Of a stretch of DNA of 64,000 bases, positions 54,967-63,953 are shown one piece after another. The stretch covers positions 2,234,984 through 2,298,983 of the forward strand of contig NC_015151.1 in assembly GCF_000190315.1 (NCBI RefSeq), given 5' to 3'. A model generated the notes under the pieces. It made no database searches, had not been told where the DNA came from, and was given only the letters and a program-made list of their open reading frames with translations. Positions within the stretch are counted from its first letter, which is position 1. Each line of letters opens with the position of its first letter. This DNA comes from Vulcanisaeta moutnovskia 768-28 (GTDB lineage: Archaea > Thermoproteota > Thermoprotei > Thermoproteales > Thermocladiaceae). The position numbers and the translations under genes are program-made.

Positions 54967-55002
54967 ATTCTATTTTATAATTTCAACTTTATAAACTTAC
55001 CT

Positions 55003-55596
55003 CTACATGAAGTAAAGCAGCGCACGAATAATTATATAAACGGCGAATGCAATAATGCCTAATGCCGAGATGAGCTTAATGGCAAAATCAACCCTGGAAC
55101 CACCATAGACCTTACCAACATGTACAGCGTACGGAAACACAAAGACCCAAATAAGTATGGCAAGAAACAAACCAATGATACTAGAGATACCAAATATACT
55201 TATGAATGATAAACCTGCCGTAAGCCACCAAAACACTTGATAGGGATTGGTTAAGCCCATGGAAACTCCCATGAAGTAATTAAGGAATGGAGACCTATTA
55301 CCACTAGTATTCCTGGGCGAGAAGGTGGATCTAAGTATTGACGCGGCTAAATACATCATAACGGCAAAACCAACGAAATAAAGGTAATACACGTAGTGAC
55401 CCAAAATCCTGGAGAAGAAGTATGTTATTATCATTAAAATACCATCTGCGGACATAGCTCCAAGACCAACACTAGTTCCATGAATTGGCGAACGAGTTGC
55501 CTCAGCGGCAATTAATGCATTCATGGGACCAGGGGGAACTGCGAGGAAGAAACCAAATACCATTCCAAGTACAAAGTCATAGAACTGATGAAGCAT
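55003..55596 (-). CDS. LysE-family amino-acid exporter
   Basis: 197 residues with six membrane helices. It opens GMVFGFFLAVPPGPMNALIA and contains GTSVGLGAMSADGILM and GLTNPYQVFWWLTAG, which are the LysE/RhtB family marks. It exports an amino acid or similar small solute. The ATG is about 26 nt after TATA-like AATTTTTAATTTTAAG. Confidence 0.88.
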   Translation of the reverse strand: MLHQFYDFVLGMVFGFFLAVPPGPMNALIAAEATRSPIHGTSVGLGAMSADGILMIITYFFSRILGHYVYYLYFVGFAVMMYLAASILRSTFSPRNTSGNRSPFLNYFMGVSMGLTNPYQVFWWLTAGLSFISIFGISSIIGLFLAILIWVFVFPYAVHVGKVYGGSRVDFAIKLISALGIIAFAVYIIIRALLYFM

Positions 55597-55733
55597 TAAT
55601 AATTCTCATTAGCACTTAAAATTAAAAATTTACGTATGAATTCTAAATTAAGAGGTGATGATGGACCCAACAGATGATGAAGAATACTTGCTAATATTTA
55701 GCAATTGAAGAAAATCAATAGTTTTTAATTAAA

Positions 55734-56849
55734 TTATGCCGTGGTTCGCATGACCTTTGTCTTGGCTAAGTCATTGATCCTTGTGAAGTATATGGCAAAT
55801 GGCCTATATGCCAGGTGTGACCATTTTGCGAAGGGTACCTCCAACACTAATAGTGGTGTTACGAAACCGAGATGCACCGTATACGCTATGTAAGTCTCTA
55901 TGGGTAGACCCAGGTATTTAAACACATCAACAAGCACACCTGTGATCACCACGAGGTATAATAGGGTTAGGAAGAACCAATCCGTGGAGTGGGAGTACTG
56001 CCTCATTACTGCGTTCTTCCTTAAACGACCATAAATAGCATAGCCAGCGCCAACAAGCAATGCCGCTGATGCTATGTATCCACCGAGCCTTATCGGATTG
56101 TATATTGGGTAAAGGGTGTTTGTTTGGAATAGGTCCAGGAATACTATTACGAATACGAATATCGTTGCATATCCATAAACAATTAGTATATGCATTATCC
56201 AGTTTAAGGTATTTCTATTGCACTTCAACATCCTGACTTGCGTAAGGAAGTGAGGCACTACGGTCCTTATTAGCTCCCTTATATACGTTATGAAGGATAT
56301 ATCCCTAGCCGCAACTGTGAATCTATACATTCTATAAACATTGGTTAATAATAGGGCAGAAAGCACCACCAGTATTGCTATATCGCCCATCTCCACGATA
56401 TGCAGCGGCAGGAAGGAATCTAGATCTACCCTTGTGAGGATGATTGGCCCATGTACGAAGTATACGCCGAGTACTGTAATAGCGAAGAGGAGGATTGTTG
56501 AGATGAACTCCACTACTTTTGACCTATAGAATCTCCTTGAGAAGCCTGTGAAATCATAACGTGTCGTTAAATACCTCCTAACGGCCATCATAAAACCAGC
56601 TGGATCTGCACCTCTTGGGCATGATTCTGTGCACTCACCGCAGTAGTAACACAGCCAGGGCTCAGTACTTGAAATTAGCTTATCCTCAAGACCAAGGATT
56701 GCGTACCTTATTATCTTCCTCGGAAATTCATGCCCCTCCTGGGCTAAGGGACAGGTTGCTGTACAGACGCCACAGCTATAGCAGGCAGATATATCAAATG
56801 CCCCAAGTTCCTTTAGCTCATCTATTAGTTTAGGATTTACCTTAGCCAT
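55734..56849 (-). CDS. qmoC: QmoC-like membrane subunit (HdrC ferredoxin domain plus cytochrome-b-like membrane domain)
   Basis: 371 residues from ATG 56849, chosen because GGGGTGA lies 5 nt upstream (a GTG at 56858 is in frame). Two [4Fe-4S] motifs: CYSCGVCTATCP (about 22-33) and CYYCGECTESCP (about 67-78). The rest carries about six membrane helices, with His residues suited to b-type haem (VHGP, HIVEMGD, HFLTQ, MHILIVYG). This is the fusion of HdrC and a membrane anchor that defines QmoC of sulfate reducers, passing electrons between menaquinol and the cytoplasmic subunits. Last gene of a seven-gene operon. Confidence 0.88.
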   Translation of the reverse strand: MAKVNPKLIDELKELGAFDISACYSCGVCTATCPLAQEGHEFPRKIIRYAILGLEDKLISSTEPWLCYYCGECTESCPRGADPAGFMMAVRRYLTTRYDFTGFSRRFYRSKVVEFISTILLFAITVLGVYFVHGPIILTRVDLDSFLPLHIVEMGDIAILVVLSALLLTNVYRMYRFTVAARDISFITYIRELIRTVVPHFLTQVRMLKCNRNTLNWIMHILIVYGYATIFVFVIVFLDLFQTNTLYPIYNPIRLGGYIASAALLVGAGYAIYGRLRKNAVMRQYSHSTDWFFLTLLYLVVITGVLVDVFKYLGLPIETYIAYTVHLGFVTPLLVLEVPFAKWSHLAYRPFAIYFTRINDLAKTKVMRTTA

Positions 56850-57135
56850 GAGTCTCACCCCTCAATCTATACCTATAATAACCATCATCGGTCTTTTCAG
56901 TTGATTCCACTAAGCCGTACTTAAACATGGTCATGAGATGCCAAAAGACTATATCCTCGGGCAATCCCGTCTTTGAGGAAATCTCCTTAACAGTTAGCTC
57001 CCCATCTCTTCTTAAGCAATTAACTATCTTACTTCTTATAGTTGTTATTTCCCTAACGTACTCCGTAAGTTCCTTAGGTGGTTGAATCCCTAATTCCCTC
57101 TTTAATTTATCCATTGAGAGTTCCCTCCTAGTCAT
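56842..57135 (-). CDS. Winged-helix protein inside the Qmo/Hdr operon
   Basis: 97 residues from ATG 57135, with AGGTGGT upstream inside hdrA. The helix-turn-helix reads IVNCLRRDGELTVKEISSKT followed by PEDIVFWHLMTMFKYGLVES, an ArsR/Lrp-type winged helix with no metal-binding Cys pair. It overlaps hdrA by 8 bp and qmoC by 8 bp, so it is translated with the redox subunits. A regulator of the operon is the simplest reading (inference). Confidence 0.75.
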   Translation of the reverse strand: MTRRELSMDKLKRELGIQPPKELTEYVREITTIRSKIVNCLRRDGELTVKEISSKTGLPEDIVFWHLMTMFKYGLVESTEKTDDGYYRYRLRGETHG

Positions 57136-59098
57136 GAGCACCACCTGCTGCCCTTATCATATCCTCAATCTGCACATTCCTGAGACCCCTAAGTTGAACG
57201 GCACCGCTTGGACACACAGCCACACAGGCTCCACAACCTTTGCAAAGTACTTCGTTCACCCATGCCTTCTTACTGCCTGCATATTCCTTAATTACGATAG
57301 CGCCGTACGGACATTCACTCACACATAGCCCAGAACCCCTGCAACTATCTTGGTCGACAAAGGCAACGAAGGGTTCTAGCTCGGTATATCCCTTAAGGAC
57401 CAGCGACATGACCTTTGCCGCAGCTGCTGATGCCGATGCCAAGGTCTCACCAACACCACGCGGTGCCTGTGCAGTACCCGCAATAAATATTCCACTCAGC
57501 ATGGTCTCCACAGGCCTAAGCTTAGGATGAACCTCCTGGAGAAAACCATCGGTGCCCCTGGATATCTTCAATTTCTCTGCAATATTCACAGTACCGTCAG
57601 ACGGCTCCATTCCCGTGACAAGAACCACTAAATCAACGGGCAGTTCTAATTCCATGTGCTCAGTTAGAACATCCTTAACCTTAACAATAGGCTTACCATT
57701 AATGTATGTGACCTGCGGCTCGCCCTCATCAACATCATACTTTATGATAACCTGTCCCTGCTTACTGGCCTCCTCAAATAATAACTCATTTATCCCGTAA
57801 GACCTAACATCCCTAACTACATGGTATATTTTGACATCCTTCAGGAACTCCTTAATGGCCGCCGCGACGTCCAATGCAGCTATGCAGCAATACCTAGAGC
57901 AATACTCATTCGCCTTCTTACCATCTACCCTTCTCTGCCTACTCCCTACACAGTAGATAAAGGCTATGCTCCTCGGTCTCCTACCATTAATAACCACATC
58001 ACCATACCTATTAATAATGCCCACCAATTCCTGCAATGTAATTACGCCAGGTAAGCCATACCCATACTCACTCTTTTCAGGCTTATACGGCTTAAACCCA
58101 GTGGCTACAACTATTGCGCCAACCTTTAGATGAACAATTTGTGGTTCCTGAGAGAGATCAATCTTATCACTCATCTTAGTACATAGGCCGCATTTATCAC
58201 ATAATGCCATGTCTATCGCCGGTATTTCAGGGTAAGTACCATTGAATGGAGGAAACATTATTGCAGTTCTTTCAGAGACCTCGTAACTGAACTCATCCCT
58301 GGCCTTCCTTGGGCATATCTTTCTAAGTTCCTCAACTTCTCGTCCATTAGGCTTGCCTCTGAAATAGCGTGGATTCACCTTAATGGTAACATCGAAGTTA
58401 CCCACATAACCAGACACGTTCTCTACCTCGGCATTAGTATATATAGCTACATTACTCATCTTCCTAAGTCTCTCTATTAACTCCCTCACTACGTCAATAG
58501 CTGTTTTTTCATATGGAAATACCTTAACGTTGCCTATTTTGGCAGCATTACCGCCAAGAAATGGAGTACGTTCAACAAGGTATACCGTAAGTCCTGACTC
58601 AGCCAAATCCAATGCCGTCCTTAACCCAGCAATACCACCACCAATTACGAGCACTGAACGCTCACAATTCACCCTAATCCTGCTAAGAGGCTCAGCATGC
58701 CTTAAGTATGCTATAGCTGCCCTAACCTGCCTTATCGCCTTATTGGTGGCCTCTTCCTTATCGTTCTCATGAACCCACGAACACTCCTCCCTAACATCAA
58801 CATGGTAATACATGTACGAGTTACCACCGGCTCTCGCTATTGCGGCCCTAAATGTTGCCTCATGAAGCCTTGGAGAACACGAAGCGACAACAACAGCATT
58901 TACCTTACCACTCCTTATATCATTCTCAATCAACTTCTGACCAGCCTCAGAGCACATAAACATAAAGTCCTTAGCAACAACTACACCCTTCTCCTTACGT
59001 ACTTCATCAACAACCCTCTTTACATTAACAACGTCAGAAATATTACCACCGCAATGGCATACATATACACCAATCCTAATTTTATCACTTCTTTCCAT
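57128..59098 (-). CDS. hdrA: HdrA-like flavoprotein iron-sulfur subunit (HdrA/QmoB-type)
   Basis: 656 residues. The N-terminal HdrA domain (GVYVCHCGGNISDVVN) is followed by a FAD domain (VLVIGGGIAGLRTALDLAES), an inserted ferredoxin-like segment with only three Cys (CDKCGLCTKMSDK), and a C-terminal pair of clusters: CRGSGLCVSECP, where the second Cys is Ser, and the complete CKGCGACVAVCP. QmoB usually has an MvhD domain fused at the end; here MvhD is a separate gene. Start ATG 59098 has GAGGTGGTT upstream. It overlaps qmoA by 14 bp. Confidence 0.9.
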   Translation of the reverse strand: MERSDKIRIGVYVCHCGGNISDVVNVKRVVDEVRKEKGVVVAKDFMFMCSEAGQKLIENDIRSGKVNAVVVASCSPRLHEATFRAAIARAGGNSYMYYHVDVREECSWVHENDKEEATNKAIRQVRAAIAYLRHAEPLSRIRVNCERSVLVIGGGIAGLRTALDLAESGLTVYLVERTPFLGGNAAKIGNVKVFPYEKTAIDVVRELIERLRKMSNVAIYTNAEVENVSGYVGNFDVTIKVNPRYFRGKPNGREVEELRKICPRKARDEFSYEVSERTAIMFPPFNGTYPEIPAIDMALCDKCGLCTKMSDKIDLSQEPQIVHLKVGAIVVATGFKPYKPEKSEYGYGLPGVITLQELVGIINRYGDVVINGRRPRSIAFIYCVGSRQRRVDGKKANEYCSRYCCIAALDVAAAIKEFLKDVKIYHVVRDVRSYGINELLFEEASKQGQVIIKYDVDEGEPQVTYINGKPIVKVKDVLTEHMELELPVDLVVLVTGMEPSDGTVNIAEKLKISRGTDGFLQEVHPKLRPVETMLSGIFIAGTAQAPRGVGETLASASAAAAKVMSLVLKGYTELEPFVAFVDQDSCRGSGLCVSECPYGAIVIKEYAGSKKAWVNEVLCKGCGACVAVCPSGAVQLRGLRNVQIEDMIRAAGGAHD

Positions 59099-60464
59099 TG
59101 CTAACCACCTCTACTGGTATCATCCTCTCCTGCTTAAGCGATTTTAGATAAGCCGCGCATCTTGCTGCGGCCGATGCCGCTTCTAGTATGGTATCAGGAA
59201 TGTCCTTAGGACCTGTTGCGCAACCTGCCGCGAATATGCCTTCTATATTTGTCTGAGTAGGTGCTGATGGATCTACCCTTATAAATCCCAAGTCATCTAC
59301 GGCTATTTTTGCTCCATGAATTATTGAGATAATACTATCATTACTTGGCAATAGGCCCACGGATAAAACCACCAAATCATGCTCTGCTGAATTCACCTTC
59401 CCATCATCGATATCTTCATAAACTACCCTAACATTACCACTTGGTAATTCCTCAATCTTAGCCACCCTACCACGCACGAACTTAACACCCATTGCCTTAG
59501 CCTTCTGGTAGAACTCCTCGAAACCCTTACCATAAGCCCTTATATCCATGCAGTAAATAGTCACATCAGCTAGCGGTAATGCACCAAGGATTAACTGAGC
59601 CTGCTTTATTGAGTACATACAACAAACCTGGGAGCACCTTGGGTTACCAACCGTCTTATCCCTAGAGCCAACACAAAGTACGTACCCAATACTACTTGGT
59701 TCCTTACCATCCGATGGCCTAAGCACTGAGTTAAATGGTCTCGTTGGCGATAATAACCTCTCCATCTGCATTGCGGTTATCACATTCGGGATCTTACCAT
59801 AACCATACTGCTCCTTCCTTTCCGCAGGGAATAATCTATACCCAGTTGTTATTATTATTGCATGTGCCTTGATCTTATATATCGTAGGTTTTTGCGTGAA
59901 GTCAATGGCACCAGCAGGGCATTCTCTTTCGCACTGTCCACAGAATATGCAATTATCTATATCAATTACAGCCTTCTTCGGTACAGCAGTATCGAATGGA
60001 ATATACGCAGCCTTTCTTCCCCTAAGGCCATAATCATACTCCTTAGGTAAGACCACAGGACAAACCTCCTCGCATGTACCACAGCCTGTGCATAATTCCT
60101 CATTAACGAATCTCGGCTTTCTTAATACAGTGATCTCGAAGTCACCTTTACCCTTAACATCAATCCTAGTAACCTCGGAGTATGTCCATAAATCTATGTT
60201 TGGATGATGAGCCACGGCAGCCATTTTAGGAGTTGAAATGCAACTTGCACAGTCAAGTGTCGGAAACACCTTACTCAGTAGGAACATCTTACCTCCTATC
60301 GTAGGTTCCCTCTCAACAAGTAATACCTTAAACCCCATCTCAGCTAAGTCAAGTGAGGCCTCCATACCGGCAATACCACCACCAATAACCACTACGTCAT
60401 ACTCGAAGGACCCTTGGATCAGCTCCGCCATCTCAAGGATCTTCTGTGATATATTACTTCTCAT
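59085..60464 (-). CDS. qmoA: HdrA/QmoA-like flavoprotein with two ferredoxin clusters
   Basis: 459 residues. FAD site VVVIGGGIAGMEASLDLAEM, HdrA signature DCASCISTPKMAAVAHHPNI, then two complete [4Fe-4S] motifs CTGCGTCEEVCP (about 149-160) and CIFCGQCERECP, and a second nucleotide-binding half ending GIFAAGCATGPKDIP. It lacks the N-terminal domain and C-terminal ferredoxin of full HdrA, like QmoA. Shine-Dalgarno AAGGTGA precedes the ATG. Expected to form a complex with the adjacent HdrA, MvhD and QmoC. Confidence 0.87.
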   Translation of the reverse strand: MRSNISQKILEMAELIQGSFEYDVVVIGGGIAGMEASLDLAEMGFKVLLVEREPTIGGKMFLLSKVFPTLDCASCISTPKMAAVAHHPNIDLWTYSEVTRIDVKGKGDFEITVLRKPRFVNEELCTGCGTCEEVCPVVLPKEYDYGLRGRKAAYIPFDTAVPKKAVIDIDNCIFCGQCERECPAGAIDFTQKPTIYKIKAHAIIITTGYRLFPAERKEQYGYGKIPNVITAMQMERLLSPTRPFNSVLRPSDGKEPSSIGYVLCVGSRDKTVGNPRCSQVCCMYSIKQAQLILGALPLADVTIYCMDIRAYGKGFEEFYQKAKAMGVKFVRGRVAKIEELPSGNVRVVYEDIDDGKVNSAEHDLVVLSVGLLPSNDSIISIIHGAKIAVDDLGFIRVDPSAPTQTNIEGIFAAGCATGPKDIPDTILEAASAAARCAAYLKSLKQERMIPVEVVSNGKK

Positions 60465-60879
60465 GTGTTTTCACCTTAATGGGCCCTAGTTCCATTAACC
60501 TGGAATAGAAGTCATTCACTAACCTAACGAAGGCCTCACCGCATACTGAACAAATAGCGGCCATCTTAACTCTCTCAGGCTCTATACCCCTGTCGCTCAA
60601 TAACTCCTGGGCCTCCTTAACACGCCTAGCGGTTTTATCAGTGCAGTCAGTTAGGTATGGGCAATCTGTACCATCAGCAGCTACGAACACCCCATCAAAA
60701 CCACTCTCGAGCGCCAGTAATATCCATTCGGGCCTTATCATTGACGAACATGGGACCTTAATCATCGTGGTCTGCGCAGGATAACTCAGGTGCATTAAAC
60801 CAGCGGAGCATACTCCAGGGTCTGAGATTATGTTTGTTGTAAAAATAAGAATTTGTGGATTTGATTTTTTAAGAACCAT
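60454..60879 (-). CDS. mvhD: MvhD-like iron-sulfur subunit
   Basis: 141 residues. VPCSSMIRPEWILLALESGF, then DGVFVAADGTDCPYLTD and the SDRGIEPERVKMAAICSVCG end match the delta subunit of F420-non-reducing hydrogenase (MvhD), the [2Fe-2S] electron bridge to HdrA. The usual GCHPGDCHY reads ADGTDCPY, so one cluster Cys is displaced. GGGGTGAT precedes the ATG by 5 nt. The separate gene replaces the MvhD domain that is fused to QmoB in bacteria. Confidence 0.85.
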   Translation of the reverse strand: MVLKKSNPQILIFTTNIISDPGVCSAGLMHLSYPAQTTMIKVPCSSMIRPEWILLALESGFDGVFVAADGTDCPYLTDCTDKTARRVKEAQELLSDRGIEPERVKMAAICSVCGEAFVRLVNDFYSRLMELGPIKVKTHEK

Positions 60880-60897
60880 CCCATATCACCCCACCCA

Positions 60898-61173
60898 TTA
60901 TTTCATTCTCTTTACGAATATTCTCCAGTAACCCGGTTCCTCTATTGTTCCTAGGTATACGTGACCCATCTTCCTAGCCCAGAGAGGTAGGTCTCTCTTC
61001 GTACCTGGATCTGATGAAAGAACCTCAAGTATACCCCCAATTGGTACCTCCGTTATTGCCTGCTTCGCAGTAAGTAAGGGGCCGGGGCATGACATACCCC
61101 TGGCATCCACAGTCTTGCTTGGCTTGAGCTTCCTAAGCTCCTCCGGACTTAATTCACCCTTTGTCTCACTCAT
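60898..61173 (-). CDS. tusA: TusA-family sulfurtransferase
   Basis: 91 residues from ATG 61173, set by GGTGAT four bases upstream. KTVDARGMSCPGPLLTAKQA carries the CPxP sulfur-carrying Cys; SSDPGTKRDLPLWARKMGH is the second family segment. TusA moves persulfide sulfur between enzymes. Located between dsrE and the electron-transfer genes, it is likely to deliver sulfur to or from this complex. Confidence 0.93.
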   Translation of the reverse strand: MSETKGELSPEELRKLKPSKTVDARGMSCPGPLLTAKQAITEVPIGGILEVLSSDPGTKRDLPLWARKMGHVYLGTIEEPGYWRIFVKRMK

Positions 61174-61182
61174 GCCCATCAC

Positions 61183-61605
61183 CTACACAAAGAGTGTTAT
61201 GTCAGCCTCAGACATCTTATCTACCCACTCACCCGCACCTATTATGTCATCGACTAAGTCGACGAAATCCTCCTTCTTGGCATTCCATATGTTGGCTGCC
61301 GTCGAGCATACATAGATCTTTAGGTTGCCCGTCTTCTTAGCCTCCCTCAATAAATCAAACCATGACGGTAATCTCAATTCCTGCAATCTTCTAGCAACCT
61401 CAGAACTCAGGTTCTGAAATTCACTGAAGTTCGTGTTTCTCTGAATAACGTCCTTCCTAAATGCATATGCTCCCCATAACTGTAGGAATAATTCAACCTC
61501 CATACCCATGGCCACCGCACCAGAAACAAGCATAGCTAAACCAGTCAACCTATCCACACTGCCTGAGAACACGGAAACCGCCATCCTCTTCTGTTTACCA
61601 CCCAT
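61183..61605 (-). CDS. DsrE-family sulfur carrier protein
   Basis: 140 residues from ATG 61605, with GGTGAT 4 nt upstream (the frame is open to a TTG at 61632). AVSVFSGSVDRLTGLAMLVS, GMEVELFLQLWGAYAFRKD and LKIYVCSTAANIWNAKKEDF are typical of DsrE/DsrE2-like proteins; the Cys of VCSTA is the likely sulfur-binding residue. First gene of the operon, with TATA-like CTGTTTATTATTC about 45 nt upstream, giving a short leader. Confidence 0.88.
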   Translation of the reverse strand: MGGKQKRMAVSVFSGSVDRLTGLAMLVSGAVAMGMEVELFLQLWGAYAFRKDVIQRNTNFSEFQNLSSEVARRLQELRLPSWFDLLREAKKTGNLKIYVCSTAANIWNAKKEDFVDLVDDIIGAGEWVDKMSEADITLFV

Positions 61606-61783
61606 ACTATCACCAGTCTTTATTATATTCAAGTGAATAATAAACAGTATTTCACGTCAAATGTATAACAACAAAAATATTTTAGTATTTAGTAATATAA
61701 TTAAACCATAACGAGTCCATTTATAATTATGCATTTAAATTAACTTAACAAGGAATACGAATTCCCAACCTTGTTATTAATCC

Positions 61784-62846
61784 TCAATCAATTATCCTCC
61801 TAAACTCAATAGACGCCAACACAATAAACAACACAGCGAAAACCACTAAAGCCAATGCATCAATTGCCAATCCGTATGAGCTGCCGATTATCATAGTCTT
61901 CCTCAGGGCATCGACTACATATGTTAGTGGGTTTATAAGTACGATAACCCTGATCGGCACAGGCATGATGCTAATTGGGTATATGGCATTGCTCGCGAAG
62001 AATAGTGGTATTGTTATTGCCTGCCCAATTCCCATAAATCTCTCCCTGATCTTCATGTAAGTGGCGATCCATATGGAGAACACTGAAAATCCAATGAACG
62101 TAATCACCACTATGATCAATGAAAGTAGTAGATAAAATGGATTGGGCTCAATCTTAACACCTAGTGCTATGGCTATTGACGTTATTATTGCAAATTGGAA
62201 TAAGGCCCTAATTATTGATGCAGAGGACCTGCCAAGTACAATGGACATTCGGGAGACAGACATTGTTAATAGCTTCTTCAAAATTCCGGACTCCCTTTCT
62301 CAAACTATTGTTAGGCCGTAGAATATGGATACGAAGGCCACGGATTGCATAAGATTGCATAATTACGCCAGGCGTTATAAATGCAACGTAGGGAATACCA
62401 TTGGTGGGTAATGCCCTAACCCTAGCCATTACTGGGCCAAAGACAACAAGCCAAAGTATTGGCTGAATAGCCCTTGTGTAGAGCTCAGTCCTATTGTGTT
62501 TTATCCTACGTGCCTCATTGCCTGTCACTCCATAAACCTTTGAATAAATAAGTAGGTTCTCATAACCGGTTAAATCCATCCAAACACTGAATTCCTGGGG
62601 AACATAGCCAATAACCCTCCTAACCTTATCATCCTCCCTAACCACGTCATAACCCATCACATAGGCCAAACCTGTTGTTGGTCTTATCTGTGTCGTTTAT
62701 ATCCTCATTAATGTTGTCTTACCAGCATCATTAGGACCAAGTACTGCGAAGATCTCGCCATAATTCACATCTAATGAAACCCCATCAAGAGCTTTTACAT
62801 TATTACTATAAATCTTAACTAAATCGTGTACCTCAATGATCTGCAT
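61784..62846 (-). pseudogene. ABC-2 type exporter (DrrA/DrrB-like), ATPase-permease deletion fusion
   Basis: From ATG 62846 the sequence reads as an ABC ATPase: ALDGVSLDVNYGEIFAVLGP, a Walker A with Gly to Asp (GPNDAGKTTL), then a TAA at 62697-62699, then TGLAYVMGYDVV and IGYVPQEFSVWMDLTGYENL. After about 62498 it jumps to ABC-2 permease sequence (ELYTRAIQPILWLVVFGPVM). Signature motif, Walker B and the start of the permease are missing. A frameshift near 62345 and a TGA in place of Trp (TIV*ERESG, near 62300) break the permease before the open part ending at 61784. Clearly non-functional. Confidence 0.85.
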
Positions 62847-63065
62847 ATGAATCAATTACGTAAGGAATCACGTATCATTTAAATTACCTACTCTTAGTAT
62901 TCGCATATTTGCAAGACTAAGCATTAATGTACTATCGTTATTAGCTTACAACTAGGAATAAATCTCTATAAAGCAGTATATCTATTTACAATAAAATAGA
63001 ATAATATTTAATTATTATAATTTGTGATAAGAAAACTTATATATTTTTAAGTTATAACTATAACT

Positions 63066-63815
63066 ATGCCTATGTTGAAAAATAAGGTTGTGATAATTAC
63101 AGGGGCAGGCCAGGGAATAGGAAGGAGCATAGCCCTAAGATTAACAAGAGATGGTGCTATCGTTATTGCCACGGATATAACCGGTAAAGAAAATGAAACC
63201 CTCAACGAAATAAAGAGTCTAGGTGGTCAGGGAATGGCATTAAGGCTTGACGTAACTGACCTAAGGATGGCCGAGGACATAGCTAAGAAGGTCTATGATG
63301 CATATGGTCATATAGACATCCTTGTAAATAATGCTGGGATATACCCATTCAAGCCCTTCCTCGAGATGTCATTTGATGATTGATATAAGGTAATTAACAT
63401 AAACCTAAACGGTACATTCAACGTAACGAAAGCCGTAGTGCCCTACATGATTAAGCAGAAGTATGGCAGGATAATAAACATATCATCCATAGCAGGAAAC
63501 GTCATGGGCTTCGCCGGATTAACGCATTATAGTGCGTCTAAGGCAGGAATTGTCGGCTTCACCAGAGCCCTAGCCCTTGAATTAGCCCGCTACGGAATAA
63601 CAGTAAACGCCATAGCACCAGATGCCGTTAAGACGCCAGGTGCGATGCAACCAGGCGGTGAGGAGCAGGTGAAGATGATGGAACAAATAATACCGGTGGG
63701 AAGATTGGCAGAACCCGAGGACATAGCATCTGTAGTCGCATTCCTGGCATCAGACGAGGCAAGTTATATCACGGGAGCCCTAATAATTGTTGATGGAGGC
63801 TGGACAATAACGTAA
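63066..63815 (+). pseudogene. Short-chain dehydrogenase/reductase interrupted by an in-frame TGA
   Basis: A full 250-codon SDR frame: VVIITGAGQGIGRSIALRL (Rossmann), LVNNAGIYPF, SSIAGN, catalytic YSASKAG, and the C-terminal TGALIIVDGGWTIT. One TGA at 63381-63383 interrupts it at SFDD*YKVININLNG, where the family usually has Trp, so TGG to TGA is likely. The rest is intact and in frame. Resembles 3-oxoacyl-ACP reductase/glucose dehydrogenase-type SDRs. It may be a very recent pseudogene, a read-through gene or a sequencing error. Confidence 0.85.
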
Positions 63816-63953
63816 AAGCATAGGAAAATCTATTCCAAATATAAAAACAAAACACATAACCTTTCATTAATAACATATACGGCATAGCGTAACAATATTG
63901 AAAAGAACACGATTATAAATAATATTTTCGTTTCATTAATGAGCAATAAAAAC

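Noticed and set aside
62697..62699. TAA in the ABC ATPase relic as evidence of recoding
   Set aside because: The same gene has a large deletion and a frameshift, so ordinary decay explains the stop codon.
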